DNA of 64,000 bases from Bradyrhizobium cenepequi (lineage in GTDB: Bacteria; Pseudomonadota; Alphaproteobacteria; Rhizobiales; Xanthobacteraceae). The notes beneath the pieces are model-generated. The model made no database searches and was not told where the DNA came from. It worked only from the letters and a program-made list of their open reading frames with translations. Below, one piece after another: positions 8,606 to 18,813 of this stretch; the first letter of the stretch is position 1; every line of letters begins with the position of its first letter. Location: positions 1-64,000 of the forward strand of contig NZ_JAGKJI010000016.1 in assembly GCF_020329485.1 (NCBI RefSeq). Reading direction: 5' to 3'. The position numbers and the translations under genes are program-made.

Positions 8606-9546
8606 CCGCCGAGCTGCCGGACATTTTGATCCAGGAAGTGGCGCCACGCGACGGATTGCAGATCGAGCCGCAATGGATCGAAACGGACGATAAGGTACGG
8701 CTGATCGATTCCTTGTCCGCAGTCGGCTTTCGGCGCATCGAAGTCTCGTCATTTGTGTCGTCAAAGGCTGTCCCTGCGCTTCGGGACGCAGGAGAGGTAT
8801 TTGCCAGCATCAGGCGGCGTCCCGGAACGATCTACACGGCATTGATTCCGAATCGGAAAGGCGCCGAGCTTGCTTTGGCAGCGCGTGCCGACGAGCTCAA
8901 TTTTGTGATGTCGGCAAGTGAGACACACAATCGCGCCAACATGAACATGACGCATGATCGCTCACTCGCGTCCCTTGCTGAAATCGTCGAACCGGCTTGC
9001 ACGGCTGGCGCTTTGGTCAACGCCACGATCGCGACGGCGTTCGGCTGCCCATTCGAGGGAGTACAGCCCTCCGGAAAGGTCCTGGACATCGTCAAACGGT
9101 ACCTCGATCTCGGTGCCGACGGCATAACGCTCGCGGATACCACGGGCATGGCCAACCCCAATCAGGTCTCGCGATTGGTGGCCGAGGTCCTGACAGTTCT
9201 TCCCTCGGACAAGCTCACGCTCCATTTCCACAACACGCGGGGTCTCGGGCTGGTCAATGTGCTCGCGGCCTACGACAGCGGTGCACGCCGCTTCGATGCG
9301 GCGCTGGGCGGATTGGGTGGTTGCCCATTTGCGCCGGGCGCGACCGGGAATGTTTGCACCGAAGACCTGGTCAATCTCTGCCATGAAATCGGCCTGAGGA
9401 CCGGCCTGGACCTCGATCGCTTAATCGACCTTTCGAAGCGATTGCCCGCGTTGGTCGGACATGACGTGCCGGGCCAAGTCGCAAAAGCCGGGCGCCCGCT
9501 AGATCTGCACCCCATTCCAGAGCGGCTACAGCAGCATCCTGCCTGA
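8602..9546 (+). CDS. Hydroxymethylglutaryl-CoA lyase family protein
   Basis: A 314-residue HMG-CoA-lyase-type TIM barrel of the DRE-TIM metallolyase superfamily. The N-terminal metal and substrate motif is IQEVAPRDGLQIEP. The metal-binding histidines sit in LTLHFHNTRGLGL. The flexible catalytic-Cys loop GGCPFAPGATGNVCTEDLV lies at about residues 240-257. The usual reaction splits HMG-CoA to acetyl-CoA and acetoacetate; some homologues act on citramalyl-CoA-like esters. The ATG overlaps the CoA-transferase stop by 4 bp, so the transferase product is probably this enzyme's substrate. The MFS gene follows after 42 bp. Confidence 0.92.
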   Translation: MTAELPDILIQEVAPRDGLQIEPQWIETDDKVRLIDSLSAVGFRRIEVSSFVSSKAVPALRDAGEVFASIRRRPGTIYTALIPNRKGAELALAARADELNFVMSASETHNRANMNMTHDRSLASLAEIVEPACTAGALVNATIATAFGCPFEGVQPSGKVLDIVKRYLDLGADGITLADTTGMANPNQVSRLVAEVLTVLPSDKLTLHFHNTRGLGLVNVLAAYDSGARRFDAALGGLGGCPFAPGATGNVCTEDLVNLCHEIGLRTGLDLDRLIDLSKRLPALVGHDVPGQVAKAGRPLDLHPIPERLQQHPA

Positions 9547-9588
9547 ACAACCTGCGATTACATTTCAAGAAAAATAACGGAGGAAATC

Positions 9589-10917
9589 ATGACGGTCACT
9601 ACGGCGCCTGATGCGGGCCTCGATACGACGATCAGCGAGCAGCAGGTCATCAGCAAGATAGGTTGGCGCCTGATGCCGCTGATCATCGTCTGCTATTTTT
9701 TTGCATTCTTCGATCGCGTAAATATCAGCTTTGCCAAAGCACCGCTCCAGGCGGATCTCGGCCTAAGCAACACGGCTTATGGGTTCGGCGCGAGCCTGTT
9801 TGTCGTCGGCTACGTTCTGCTTGAGGTACCGAGCAACATGCTTTTGTATCGCTTCGGCGCCCGACGCTGGATCGCCCGCATCATGATCTCTTGGGGGCTC
9901 GCGACAGCAGCCATGGTCTTCGTCCGTACCGAATGGCAGTTCTACGCGCTGCGCTTCGTGATTGGCGCCATGGAAGCCGGGTTCGCGCCCGGTATTCTCT
10001 ACTATCTAACCCTTTGGTTCCCTAAATCCCACCGCGGACGCATGACTTCAGTCTTTTTTCTCGCGACCGCATTTTCGGGGATCATTGGAGCGCCGATTTC
10101 GGGCCTCATTCTCAACTATATGAGCGGGCTGCACGGTTTGGCCGGCTGGCAATGGTTGTTCCTGGCCGGAGGTCTTCCATGCGTCGTTCTGGGATTGGTT
10201 GTCCTGCTTCGATTTGACGACAGCATCGAGCATGCGAAATGGCTGCGCAGCGATGAGCGCCGTCTCATCTCAGCGCAATTGGACCGCCAGAAGAGCGAAA
10301 TTGGCGAGCGCTCGGCTTGGCAAGCGTTGCTCATGCCTGGCGTGCTGCTGCTTGGGTTTATCTACTTCCTGATTCAGATCGCGTCCTATGGACTGAATTT
10401 CTGGGCGCCGGATCTCATAAAGACGGCTGGCGGGGGAAGTGCGAGCGCAATCGGCTTCTTGACCGCTATTCCCTATATTTGCGGCGCCATTTGCATGTTG
10501 ATCGTCGGGCGGCTCTCTGACGCTTCCGGTGAACGTCCGAAGTTTGTTGCCGGGCTTGTCTTGGCCGCGGCGTTCGGTTTTTTTGCCACCGGCATTTTCG
10601 AGAAGAACGTTGCCTTCCTGGTTGGTGCGCTTGCCGTGCTCGGGGGCGGCGTGGTTGCATCAATCCCGACATTTTGGACATTGCCTCCAAAGATACTGAC
10701 GGGCGCCGGTGCCGCGAGCGGGATCGCCCTTATCAACACGTTGGGTCAGCTTGGCGGTATCGTAAGTCCGGTCATGGTCGGTTCAGTCAAGGATCTGACG
10801 GGCAGCACGACGCCGGCGCTGTACGTCATCGCTGGTCTTTGTGTGCTTTGCGCAGTACTTTTGTTGACGGCGCTTCCTCGTGAGCTCAGATCCAAAGACT
10901 TTCACAAGCCGAGATAG
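9589..10917 (+). CDS. MFS transporter, anion:cation symporter (ACS) family
   Basis: A 442-residue, roughly 12-helix major facilitator of the ACS family (tartrate, phthalate and hydroxyphenylacetate permease relatives). Typical signs are WRLMPLIIVCYFFAFFDRVN near the N-terminus, YGFGASLFVVGYVLLEVPSN, GARRWIARIMISWG and an N-half AMEAGFAPGILYYL motif. It should import an organic anion by proton symport across the inner membrane. The start has a strong CGGAGGA Shine-Dalgarno. It ends the LysR-linked operon, and its 3' end overlaps the convergent membrane-protein gene by 16 bp. It likely imports the substrate of the upstream CoA-transferase and lyase. Confidence 0.93.
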   Translation: MTVTTAPDAGLDTTISEQQVISKIGWRLMPLIIVCYFFAFFDRVNISFAKAPLQADLGLSNTAYGFGASLFVVGYVLLEVPSNMLLYRFGARRWIARIMISWGLATAAMVFVRTEWQFYALRFVIGAMEAGFAPGILYYLTLWFPKSHRGRMTSVFFLATAFSGIIGAPISGLILNYMSGLHGLAGWQWLFLAGGLPCVVLGLVVLLRFDDSIEHAKWLRSDERRLISAQLDRQKSEIGERSAWQALLMPGVLLLGFIYFLIQIASYGLNFWAPDLIKTAGGGSASAIGFLTAIPYICGAICMLIVGRLSDASGERPKFVAGLVLAAAFGFFATGIFEKNVAFLVGALAVLGGGVVASIPTFWTLPPKILTGAGAASGIALINTLGQLGGIVSPVMVGSVKDLTGSTTPALYVIAGLCVLCAVLLLTALPRELRSKDFHKPR

Positions 10918-12485
10918 GAACGCATCGCGCGCCTGGCCGTCGCGAAGGGAGCCGCGTGATCAGCCATCATCGTCTCGGTCAGTTCGACGACGAAAAGCGA
11001 CAGCATGAGGCCCGCCATCGGCACTGCGGGAATCAGATATCGCGCGACATCGAGAGTATGGGCGCCGGCGGCGGTCGCGATCGAAGCTGCCCACATCACG
11101 ATCACGATGCCTGCGCGCGCCACGAAAGCGCGATGCCGACGCCGCAGAGCGGCTACCGTCCAGAATGTCACAGCGATAACGAAGGCGGCGGACAACGCCT
11201 TGAACAGATAGGCTGAGATGGTTGGGAGATCGGACAGGAGGCCGATCCGAACTGGTCCGCCTTTTAGGTCGATCGCCTGAGCCACCCTGCCGTGCCGCGT
11301 CATGATCTCGGACACGTGCGGCACGTCATCGGTGGACACCGGTATCGCAGGCTCAAGTCCATAAGGCGGCCATGCCCAGGAGAGGCCATAGGCCATCTGA
11401 CGGGCGAACTTGCCGGCATAGACGAGCGGCTGGTCGCGCACGGCGGCCAGGAAGATGCGCCAATAGGCTGGCGCGGCACTGCCGACATTGTCGGCGAGCT
11501 CTCGATCCAGTTCGGCGTCGAAGAGGCACGCATCGCCGAAGAACCCGAGTGCAGGCCAGCGGCCCGGCTCCGCGGCGAAGTCGGCGGCAAGCCGCGCCAT
11601 CGCAGCATCAGCGCGGTCGCCCGCCGCCGATACGATCTCGGCTCGCGCGGCATCGCTTGCAAGCACGATGTTCAGGTGATTGCAGAACAGTGTCTTGGGA
11701 ACGAACACCACTGAGGCCTGGTCGGAGTTGGAAGCTCCAAAGCGCGAACCGGCGAGAAGGAGCGCCAGCGCCGCCGCGACGGAGACGGCCACCACGGCAC
11801 AGCGCGCAGGCGTTGTCGGCCGGACGAGGTAGGCGCCCATGAGGATGGCAACGACCGGGACGAGGAGTCCCTGCGATCGCAAGCATGCCGCGGATGCCGC
11901 GCACAAGATGGCGGCAACGACCGCGCAGCATCGCGCCGCCCCGTCGACGCAGGTGGCAACGAGCAATCCGGCCGTTGCCAGGTTGAGGAAGACTGCAAAG
12001 AGAAGGTCTGCGGTGACGACGTTCCTGAACAGCAACAGGCCCGGATACGCCGCAACCAGAATGATCGGCACGAGCCCACCGGCGTTGCGCGTGGCCAACT
12101 GCGCAGCCATCGCAAGCGCCAGCATCAGAACGACCCAGGCCGCCTGCTGCAGGCGCACCACCGTTCCAAGGTCGCCTCCCAATGCGAACGTCACGGCAAG
12201 GAACGTCGGGTAGCCCGGATCACGCCCACCCGTCACGGTCGGCTGTCCTGCCTCGAGCGTGCGGAGCGCAGATTCCACAAAGGACGGCGTATCGCCCCAA
12301 ACGACGGGGACCGCCGGCCTGAACGACATGAGGATTGTCGCCAGCAGCGTGGCCCATGCCAGCACAGTCCAGGGCCGCCACGGCGACCCGACGCCACTCG
12401 GGGACGTGGCTTCGCCCCTTATACACGCTGGAGCTTCGCGGTCGGGCCGCACGGTCACCGCCGGCTTATTCGGTGCGCCGAACAT
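10902..12485 (-). CDS. Polytopic membrane protein, GT-C glycosyltransferase-like
   Basis: A 527-residue integral membrane protein with about ten predicted hydrophobic helices and an Arg/Pro-rich cytoplasmic N-terminus. After the first helix comes the loop VVWGDTPSFVESALRTL, which places an acidic residue where GT-C (ArnT/PMT-like) lipid-sugar glycosyltransferases have their catalytic Asp. A large soluble loop follows at about residues 255-370. I do not recognise the specific family, so glycosyl transfer is an inference from topology. It is convergent with the MFS gene. No polysaccharide genes are adjacent. The start is the ATG giving MFGAPNKPAV; the Shine-Dalgarno is weak. Confidence 0.65.
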   Translation of the reverse strand: MFGAPNKPAVTVRPDREAPACIRGEATSPSGVGSPWRPWTVLAWATLLATILMSFRPAVPVVWGDTPSFVESALRTLEAGQPTVTGGRDPGYPTFLAVTFALGGDLGTVVRLQQAAWVVLMLALAMAAQLATRNAGGLVPIILVAAYPGLLLFRNVVTADLLFAVFLNLATAGLLVATCVDGAARCCAVVAAILCAASAACLRSQGLLVPVVAILMGAYLVRPTTPARCAVVAVSVAAALALLLAGSRFGASNSDQASVVFVPKTLFCNHLNIVLASDAARAEIVSAAGDRADAAMARLAADFAAEPGRWPALGFFGDACLFDAELDRELADNVGSAAPAYWRIFLAAVRDQPLVYAGKFARQMAYGLSWAWPPYGLEPAIPVSTDDVPHVSEIMTRHGRVAQAIDLKGGPVRIGLLSDLPTISAYLFKALSAAFVIAVTFWTVAALRRRHRAFVARAGIVIVMWAASIATAAGAHTLDVARYLIPAVPMAGLMLSLFVVELTETMMADHAAPFATARRAMRSYLGL

Positions 12486-12530
12486 GACTGCGTCTGCCCC
12501 ATCGCGTCATTTCGCTGCTTGGGACTAGCA

Positions 12531-12551
12531 GCGTCGCTTTAGGAGCGACGC
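12531..12551. repeat. Short perfect hairpin between membrane-protein and RTX genes
   Basis: Arms GCGTCGCT and AGCGACGC enclose TTAGG. It lies 34 bp after the RTX stop on the minus strand and could be its terminator, but no T-run follows. Confidence 0.4.
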
Positions 12552-12584
12552 GTGACCAACAGCCGCGAGACCAGCGTGCTGTCT

Positions 12585-13820
12585 TTACACGAGTTGAAAG
12601 TCGTCGGCGCTGAACTCGGCTAAGGTGCGGCCCTGGAACAGCACGCTATTGCCGCCACCCAGATCCAGCTCGGTGCCAAGCGGCTGCGCGGTCAGCGCTG
12701 CCAAGGGGTCGAAACTCGCATCGAAGCCCTCCAGTTGGACAACGTCTTCAGATGGATCGAAGTCGGTGATGATGTCATCGCCGGTTTGATTGTCGCGGAA
12801 CACGAACGTATCGGCACCATCGTTGCCCGTCAGGAAGTCATTACCGCGTCCGCCTTCGATGGTATCGGCAGCGTTCCCGCCGATCACGACGTCGTTGCCC
12901 CCATCGCCAAACAGCTTGTCGCTTGCGGTGGCCTCCTCCGGCGATGTCGCGAACGCCCGAATGAGGTCGTCTCCGGCGCCACCGTGGATCTCGTCGGCCG
13001 CAACGTTGCCGCCCAGAATGGTATCATTACCGCGACCACCGAACACGACATCACCAGTCGGGTCATTCCACGCGATAAAGTCGTCGCCGGCACCGCCCTG
13101 TACGATATCCCTGCCAGCCATGCCGCCGATGCTGTCGTCGCCTGCTCCGCCGAGCACGACATCGTTGCCTTGTCCGGTGTTGATGTTGTCATTTCCCCGT
13201 CCACCGGACAGGAAGTCGTTGCCGTCGCCGCCTTGGATCGTGTCATCCCCGGCACGGCCCAGGATGACGTCATCGCCACCCAGTCCAGGTAGCAGGTCGT
13301 TCCCTGCCGTGCCTTCTATGACGTTCGCGTTGTCATCGGCGATGGCGACCAGCTGACCCCGGATTTCGCCACCGGGGAATGGTGCCGAATGCACGTTGAA
13401 ATAGATCGGAACTTCGGATCCCACCGCGGCCGAACCGAGTGTGGCAGCGAAGTCGGCGATGGAAGCGTTGGCGGGGTCCGTTGTTTCCCAGATGCCGCTC
13501 ACCATCCAGGAGCCATCCGCGTTCTGCGTGATAGCAAGATCGTCGTTATCCTGGGCCGGGTGGATCTGCCCAAACACAATAGGTCCGTTTACGCCTCGCA
13601 CCTGATTGTGAAAATGCATGCCTTCGACATCGTCGTCGGTCGACGGCGTCTGGCCCGGACCACCTGTAACGGGGCCAAAGTCGAGGCCATCGATCTGAAA
13701 GGAATAACTCGCAGTTATCGCCGCGCTGTCGAAGATGACAGTGCCTAGGCCGCTTGCCGTCGAGCCGGTCGGGGGTACTTCCTGGGTGCCTTCGAGAACC
13801 ACGCGGAACGCTGTGGACAT
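12585..13820 (-). CDS. Secreted CHRD-domain protein with RTX calcium-binding repeats
   Basis: A 411-residue two-part protein. Residues about 5-162 form a CHRD domain: FRVVLEGTQEVPPTGSTASG, MHFHNQVRG, then FNVHSAPFPGGEIRGQL. Residues about 168-350 carry some ten glycine- and Asp-rich nonapeptides of the GGxGxDxUx type (GLGGDDVILG, GGRGNDTILG, GGAGDDLIRA), which fold as a calcium beta-roll. The C-terminus (DIITDFDPSEDVVQLEGFD) resembles serralysin-type C-terminal secretion regions. There is no N-terminal signal peptide, so type I export is expected, but no T1SS genes are in the window. A strong GGGAGGA Shine-Dalgarno precedes the ATG. The function of bacterial CHRD domains is poorly known. Confidence 0.88.
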   Translation of the reverse strand: MSTAFRVVLEGTQEVPPTGSTASGLGTVIFDSAAITASYSFQIDGLDFGPVTGGPGQTPSTDDDVEGMHFHNQVRGVNGPIVFGQIHPAQDNDDLAITQNADGSWMVSGIWETTDPANASIADFAATLGSAAVGSEVPIYFNVHSAPFPGGEIRGQLVAIADDNANVIEGTAGNDLLPGLGGDDVILGRAGDDTIQGGDGNDFLSGGRGNDNINTGQGNDVVLGGAGDDSIGGMAGRDIVQGGAGDDFIAWNDPTGDVVFGGRGNDTILGGNVAADEIHGGAGDDLIRAFATSPEEATASDKLFGDGGNDVVIGGNAADTIEGGRGNDFLTGNDGADTFVFRDNQTGDDIITDFDPSEDVVQLEGFDASFDPLAALTAQPLGTELDLGGGNSVLFQGRTLAEFSADDFQLV

Positions 13821-14084
13821 GAGATCCTCCCTGAGGGCGTTAAGGATCTACTCTGGCCGCCAGCGGCAAATGACACTGGCTACGCCGACGGCGCTCAGGC
13901 TGCCTTAAACAACAGCAAAGTGTTGTAAAATAGGCAAACCGACAATTACGATCTTTGTTTCGGCGCATCTGCCGACACCAATTCTTGGATCGGCGAACAC
14001 CGGGAACTGGAATCGATCAGCTTGACGGCGGATGGCCTTTCGACCCTGAGCGGTGGCAGGTCGTGAAAACGGCATAGCCAGCAA

Positions 14085-14735
14085 TCAGTTGGCAGGGCGC
14101 TTCGCCAGAACGAGGCCGATGCCTAGCGCGATCATCGCAGCTCCCGACGCCTCTCGCAGGCGGCGAATTAACACAGGACGCGCTGCTGCGCTTTCGCGGA
14201 TGCGGCTCGCTGCAAAGGCGACCACGATGTCGGCGAGGGTGTTGAGCGCAACCGACACGAGGCCAAGCACCACGAATTGCAATGCGACGTGGCCTTCGGT
14301 CGGGTCCACGAACTGCGGAACGAAAGCAAGGAAGAAGGCTGCGGTCTTCGGGTTCAGCGCCTCGACCAGCACGCCTTCACGAAACGCCCGCCGCGGGCCG
14401 ATCGGCAGTGCTGCGGGACCACCCTTCAGACCTGTCGACGTGTCCCGGCGGGCGGACAGGAACGTGCGAAGGCCTATCCAGATCAGATAGGCAGCACCGA
14501 TCAACTTCAGCGCGGTGAACAGCTCGGCGCTTGCGAGCACGATGGCGGAAACGCCCAAGCTGCCGGCGAGGACGTGGACCACGCCGCCCAGCCCGGTGCC
14601 AAAGCTGGAAGCCACGCCTTCCACACGACCGCCGCCGAGCGTGCGTGCAGCGACGTAGAAAATGCCCGGGCCGGGCGTGATAGCGAGCACTAGAGCCGTG
14701 GCGAAGTACAGCGCGAGTTGGGTCATGTCCGGCAT
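14085..14735 (-). CDS. LysE/RhtB-family amino-acid exporter
   Basis: A 216-residue inner-membrane protein with the LysE/RhtB signature ALVLAITPGPGIFYVAARTL near the N-terminus, AAYLIWIGLRTFL in the middle, FREGVLVEALNPKTAAFFLA and about six hydrophobic helices. The family exports amino acids or their derivatives. A second in-frame ATG lies three codons in (MTQLALY) and could be the true start. It stands alone, with about 260 bp to the RTX gene and 150 bp to the ABC operon. The substrate is unknown. Confidence 0.9.
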   Translation of the reverse strand: MPDMTQLALYFATALVLAITPGPGIFYVAARTLGGGRVEGVASSFGTGLGGVVHVLAGSLGVSAIVLASAELFTALKLIGAAYLIWIGLRTFLSARRDTSTGLKGGPAALPIGPRRAFREGVLVEALNPKTAAFFLAFVPQFVDPTEGHVALQFVVLGLVSVALNTLADIVVAFAASRIRESAAARPVLIRRLREASGAAMIALGIGLVLAKRPAN

Positions 14736-14842
14736 GATACCGCGGGAGCCTTTCGTGTGGAGAGAGCCCTCAGCCGGCGCTGCGCCATCGCCGAAGCTCT
14801 GCTTCCGCGTTCTCTAGGGACGCCGCCGAGGACAGGCTATGC

Positions 14843-14866
14843 CTCTCCCGCAAGCAGGCGGGAGAG
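14843..14866. repeat. REP-like hairpin downstream of yejF
   Basis: Arms CTCTCCCGC and GCGGGAGAG form a 9-bp stem with a 6-nt loop, 20 bp beyond the yejF stop. The same CTCTCCCGC-type half-site recurs near 280-296 and, as CTCTCCCCGC, at 60.97, 61.09, 63.2 and 63.3 kb. It may act as a transcript end but has no T-run. Confidence 0.5.
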
Positions 14867-14885
14867 ATGAGTCCAAGCTCATCGC

Positions 14886-16511
<1,626 letters not shown>

Positions 16512-16522
16512 GATGCTGCCCT

Positions 16523-17701
16523 CTACCTGAACGTCTTGCGCGGGTCGAAGGCGTCGCGCGCGGCCTCGCCGATGAAGATCAGAAGCGAGAGCATGATCGC
16601 GACCGAGAAGAAGCCGGTGAAGCCGAGCCACGGTGCCTGCACATTGGCCTTGCCCTGCGCCAGCAATTCGCCGAGCGAAGGCGAGCCCGGCGGCAGGCCG
16701 AACCCCAGGAAGTCCAGCGCGGTCAGCGTCATCACCGAGGACGAGACGATGAACGGCAGGAAGGTCATGGTCGCCACCATCGCGTTCGGCAACAGGTGGC
16801 GGAACATGATCACCGCATTGGAGACGCCGAGCGCACGCGCCGCCTGGATGTACTCGAAGTTACGACCGCGCAGGAACTCCGCGCGCACCAGGCCGACCAG
16901 CGATACCCAGGAGAACAAGAGGAGGATGCCAAGCAGGATGAAGAATCCCGGCGGCAGCACCGCGGAGATGATCAGGAGCAGATAGAGCGAGGGGATCGCG
17001 GTCCAGACCTCGATCAGGCGCTGGAAGGTGAGATCGATCCAGCCGCCGAAATAGCCCTGCACGCCGCCGGCGGCGACGCCGATGATCGAGGACAGGATGG
17101 TCAGCGTCAGGCCGAACAGCACCGAGATCCGGAAGCCGTAGATCAACCGCGCGACCACGTCGCGACCCTGGTCGTCGGTGCCGAGCCAGTTGTATTCGAG
17201 ATCTCGGCAGCCGCTGAGGTGCTTCCTCTCGACAACCTCCTTGCACTGCGCTTCGGTCAGGAGCCAGGTAGGCTTCGACGGCGCCGGCGTCGGCAGATCG
17301 AGATTGTGCGTGTCATAGGAATAGCGGATCGGCGGCCAGATGATGGTGCCGTCCTTGGCCGCGATCTGCTTCTGCAGGTAAGGATCGCGGTAATCCGCCG
17401 TGGTCTCGAAATCGCCGCCGAATGTCGTCTCCGCATAATTGAAGAGTACCGGCCAATAGAGCCGGCCGTCATATCTGATCATCAACGGGCGATCATTCGC
17501 GATGAAATTGGCGAACAGCGAGAGCACGAACAGCACCAGGAAGATCCAGAACGACCAGTAGCCCCGCCGGTTGGCCTTGAAATTCTGCCAGCGGCGCTTG
17601 TTCAGCGGCGACGGCTCGAACGGATGGCGGCTCGGGGGTACGGCTTCGCCGAGCGGCGACTGCGTCTTGGTCTCGATCGGCTGGGGCGCGAGCATCGTCA
17701 T
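16523..17701 (-). CDS. yejE: ABC transporter permease YejE
   Basis: A 392-residue permease of the dipeptide/microcin C class. The N-terminus has a cytoplasmic lead (SPLNKRRWQNFKANRRGYWS) and a first helix. A long periplasmic insert (GRLYWPVLFNYAETTFGGDF, then IIWPPIRYSYDTHN) is typical of YejE and longer than in DppC. The EAA loop is ARALGVSNAVIMFRHLLPNA, the contact point for the ATPase, and the C-terminus is FIGEAARDAFDPRKTF. The ATG shares one base with the yejB stop (TGATG), so translation is coupled. It forms the heterodimeric channel with YejB. Confidence 0.93.
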   Translation of the reverse strand: MTMLAPQPIETKTQSPLGEAVPPSRHPFEPSPLNKRRWQNFKANRRGYWSFWIFLVLFVLSLFANFIANDRPLMIRYDGRLYWPVLFNYAETTFGGDFETTADYRDPYLQKQIAAKDGTIIWPPIRYSYDTHNLDLPTPAPSKPTWLLTEAQCKEVVERKHLSGCRDLEYNWLGTDDQGRDVVARLIYGFRISVLFGLTLTILSSIIGVAAGGVQGYFGGWIDLTFQRLIEVWTAIPSLYLLLIISAVLPPGFFILLGILLLFSWVSLVGLVRAEFLRGRNFEYIQAARALGVSNAVIMFRHLLPNAMVATMTFLPFIVSSSVMTLTALDFLGFGLPPGSPSLGELLAQGKANVQAPWLGFTGFFSVAIMLSLLIFIGEAARDAFDPRKTFR

Positions 17702-18810
17702 CAGACTTCCCTCGCTTCAAAATCGATCCTGGGATCGATCCACATGTAAGCGAGATCGGAGATCAGGTTCACGACCAGGCCAACCAGCGAAAAGATGAAG
17801 AGCGTGCCGAACACAACAGGATAGTCGCGGTTCAGCACGCTCTCGAAGCCAAGCAGGCCGAGCCCGTCGAGCGAGAAGATGGTCTCGATCAGGAGCGAGC
17901 CGGAGAAGAAGGCGTGGATGAACGCGCTCGGGAAGCCGGCGATCACGATCAGCATCGCGTTGCGGAAGATGTGACCGTACAGGACCTGCCGCTGGCTGCA
18001 GCCCTTGGCGCGCGCGGTCATGACATATTGCTTGCGGATCTCGTCCAGGAACGAGTTCTTGGTCAGCAGCGTCATGGTGGCAAACGCGCCTAGCGCCATT
18101 GAGATCAAGGGCAGCGTGATGTGCCAGAAATAGTCGAGGATCTTCCAGTACCAGGGGAATTGCGACCAGCCGTCGGAGGTCAATCCGCGCAACGGGAACA
18201 AGTTGAAGAACGAACCGCCGGCAAACAGGATGATGAGCAGAATCGCGAACAGGAAGCCGGGAATCGCGAAACCGACGATGACCACCGCCGACGTCCAGGT
18301 ATCGAACCGCGAGCCGTCATGCACGGCCTTGCGGATGCCGAGCGGGATTGAGATCAGATAGGTCAGCAGCGTCATCCAGATGCCGAGCGACATCGAGACC
18401 GGCAGCTTCTCCTTGATGAGTTGGATCACGCTGACGTCGCGGAAATAGCTCTTGCCGAAATCGAAGCGGGCGAAGTTCCACACCATCAGCAGGAAGCGCT
18501 CGGGCGCCGGCTTGTCGAAGCCGAACTGCTTTTCGAGATTCTTGATGAAGGCGGGATCCAGGCCCTGCGCGCCGCGGTATTTCGAGTTGACGGCATCCGC
18601 CGAGGCGCCGCCCGGCGCACGCGCGGCAAAATCGCCGCCGGAAGAACCGGAAACCCGCGAAGAGCCGCCGGTATCGGCGCCGGAGAGCTGCGCAAGCACG
18701 CGCTCGACCGGTCCGCCCGGCGCGAACTGCACGACCACGAAGGACACGAAGAGGATGCCGAGCAGCGTCGGGACCATCAACAGAATGCGGCGGGCGATAT
18801 AGGCGGTCAT
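17701..18810 (-). CDS. yejB: ABC transporter permease YejB
   Basis: A 369-residue permease with the N-terminus MTAYIARRILLMVPTLLGIL, usual for oligopeptide-type permeases, and an EAA loop VMTARAKGCSQRQVLYGHIF. A Gly/Ser/Ala-rich periplasmic loop at about residues 45-75 is characteristic of YejB-type proteins. The C-terminus reads AYMWIDPRIDFEAREV. It shares one base with yejE downstream and follows a binding-protein gene by 3 bp, so the operon is tightly packed. Confidence 0.93.
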   Translation of the reverse strand: MTAYIARRILLMVPTLLGILFVSFVVVQFAPGGPVERVLAQLSGADTGGSSRVSGSSGGDFAARAPGGASADAVNSKYRGAQGLDPAFIKNLEKQFGFDKPAPERFLLMVWNFARFDFGKSYFRDVSVIQLIKEKLPVSMSLGIWMTLLTYLISIPLGIRKAVHDGSRFDTWTSAVVIVGFAIPGFLFAILLIILFAGGSFFNLFPLRGLTSDGWSQFPWYWKILDYFWHITLPLISMALGAFATMTLLTKNSFLDEIRKQYVMTARAKGCSQRQVLYGHIFRNAMLIVIAGFPSAFIHAFFSGSLLIETIFSLDGLGLLGFESVLNRDYPVVFGTLFIFSLVGLVVNLISDLAYMWIDPRIDFEAREV

Positions 18811-18813
18811 GTC

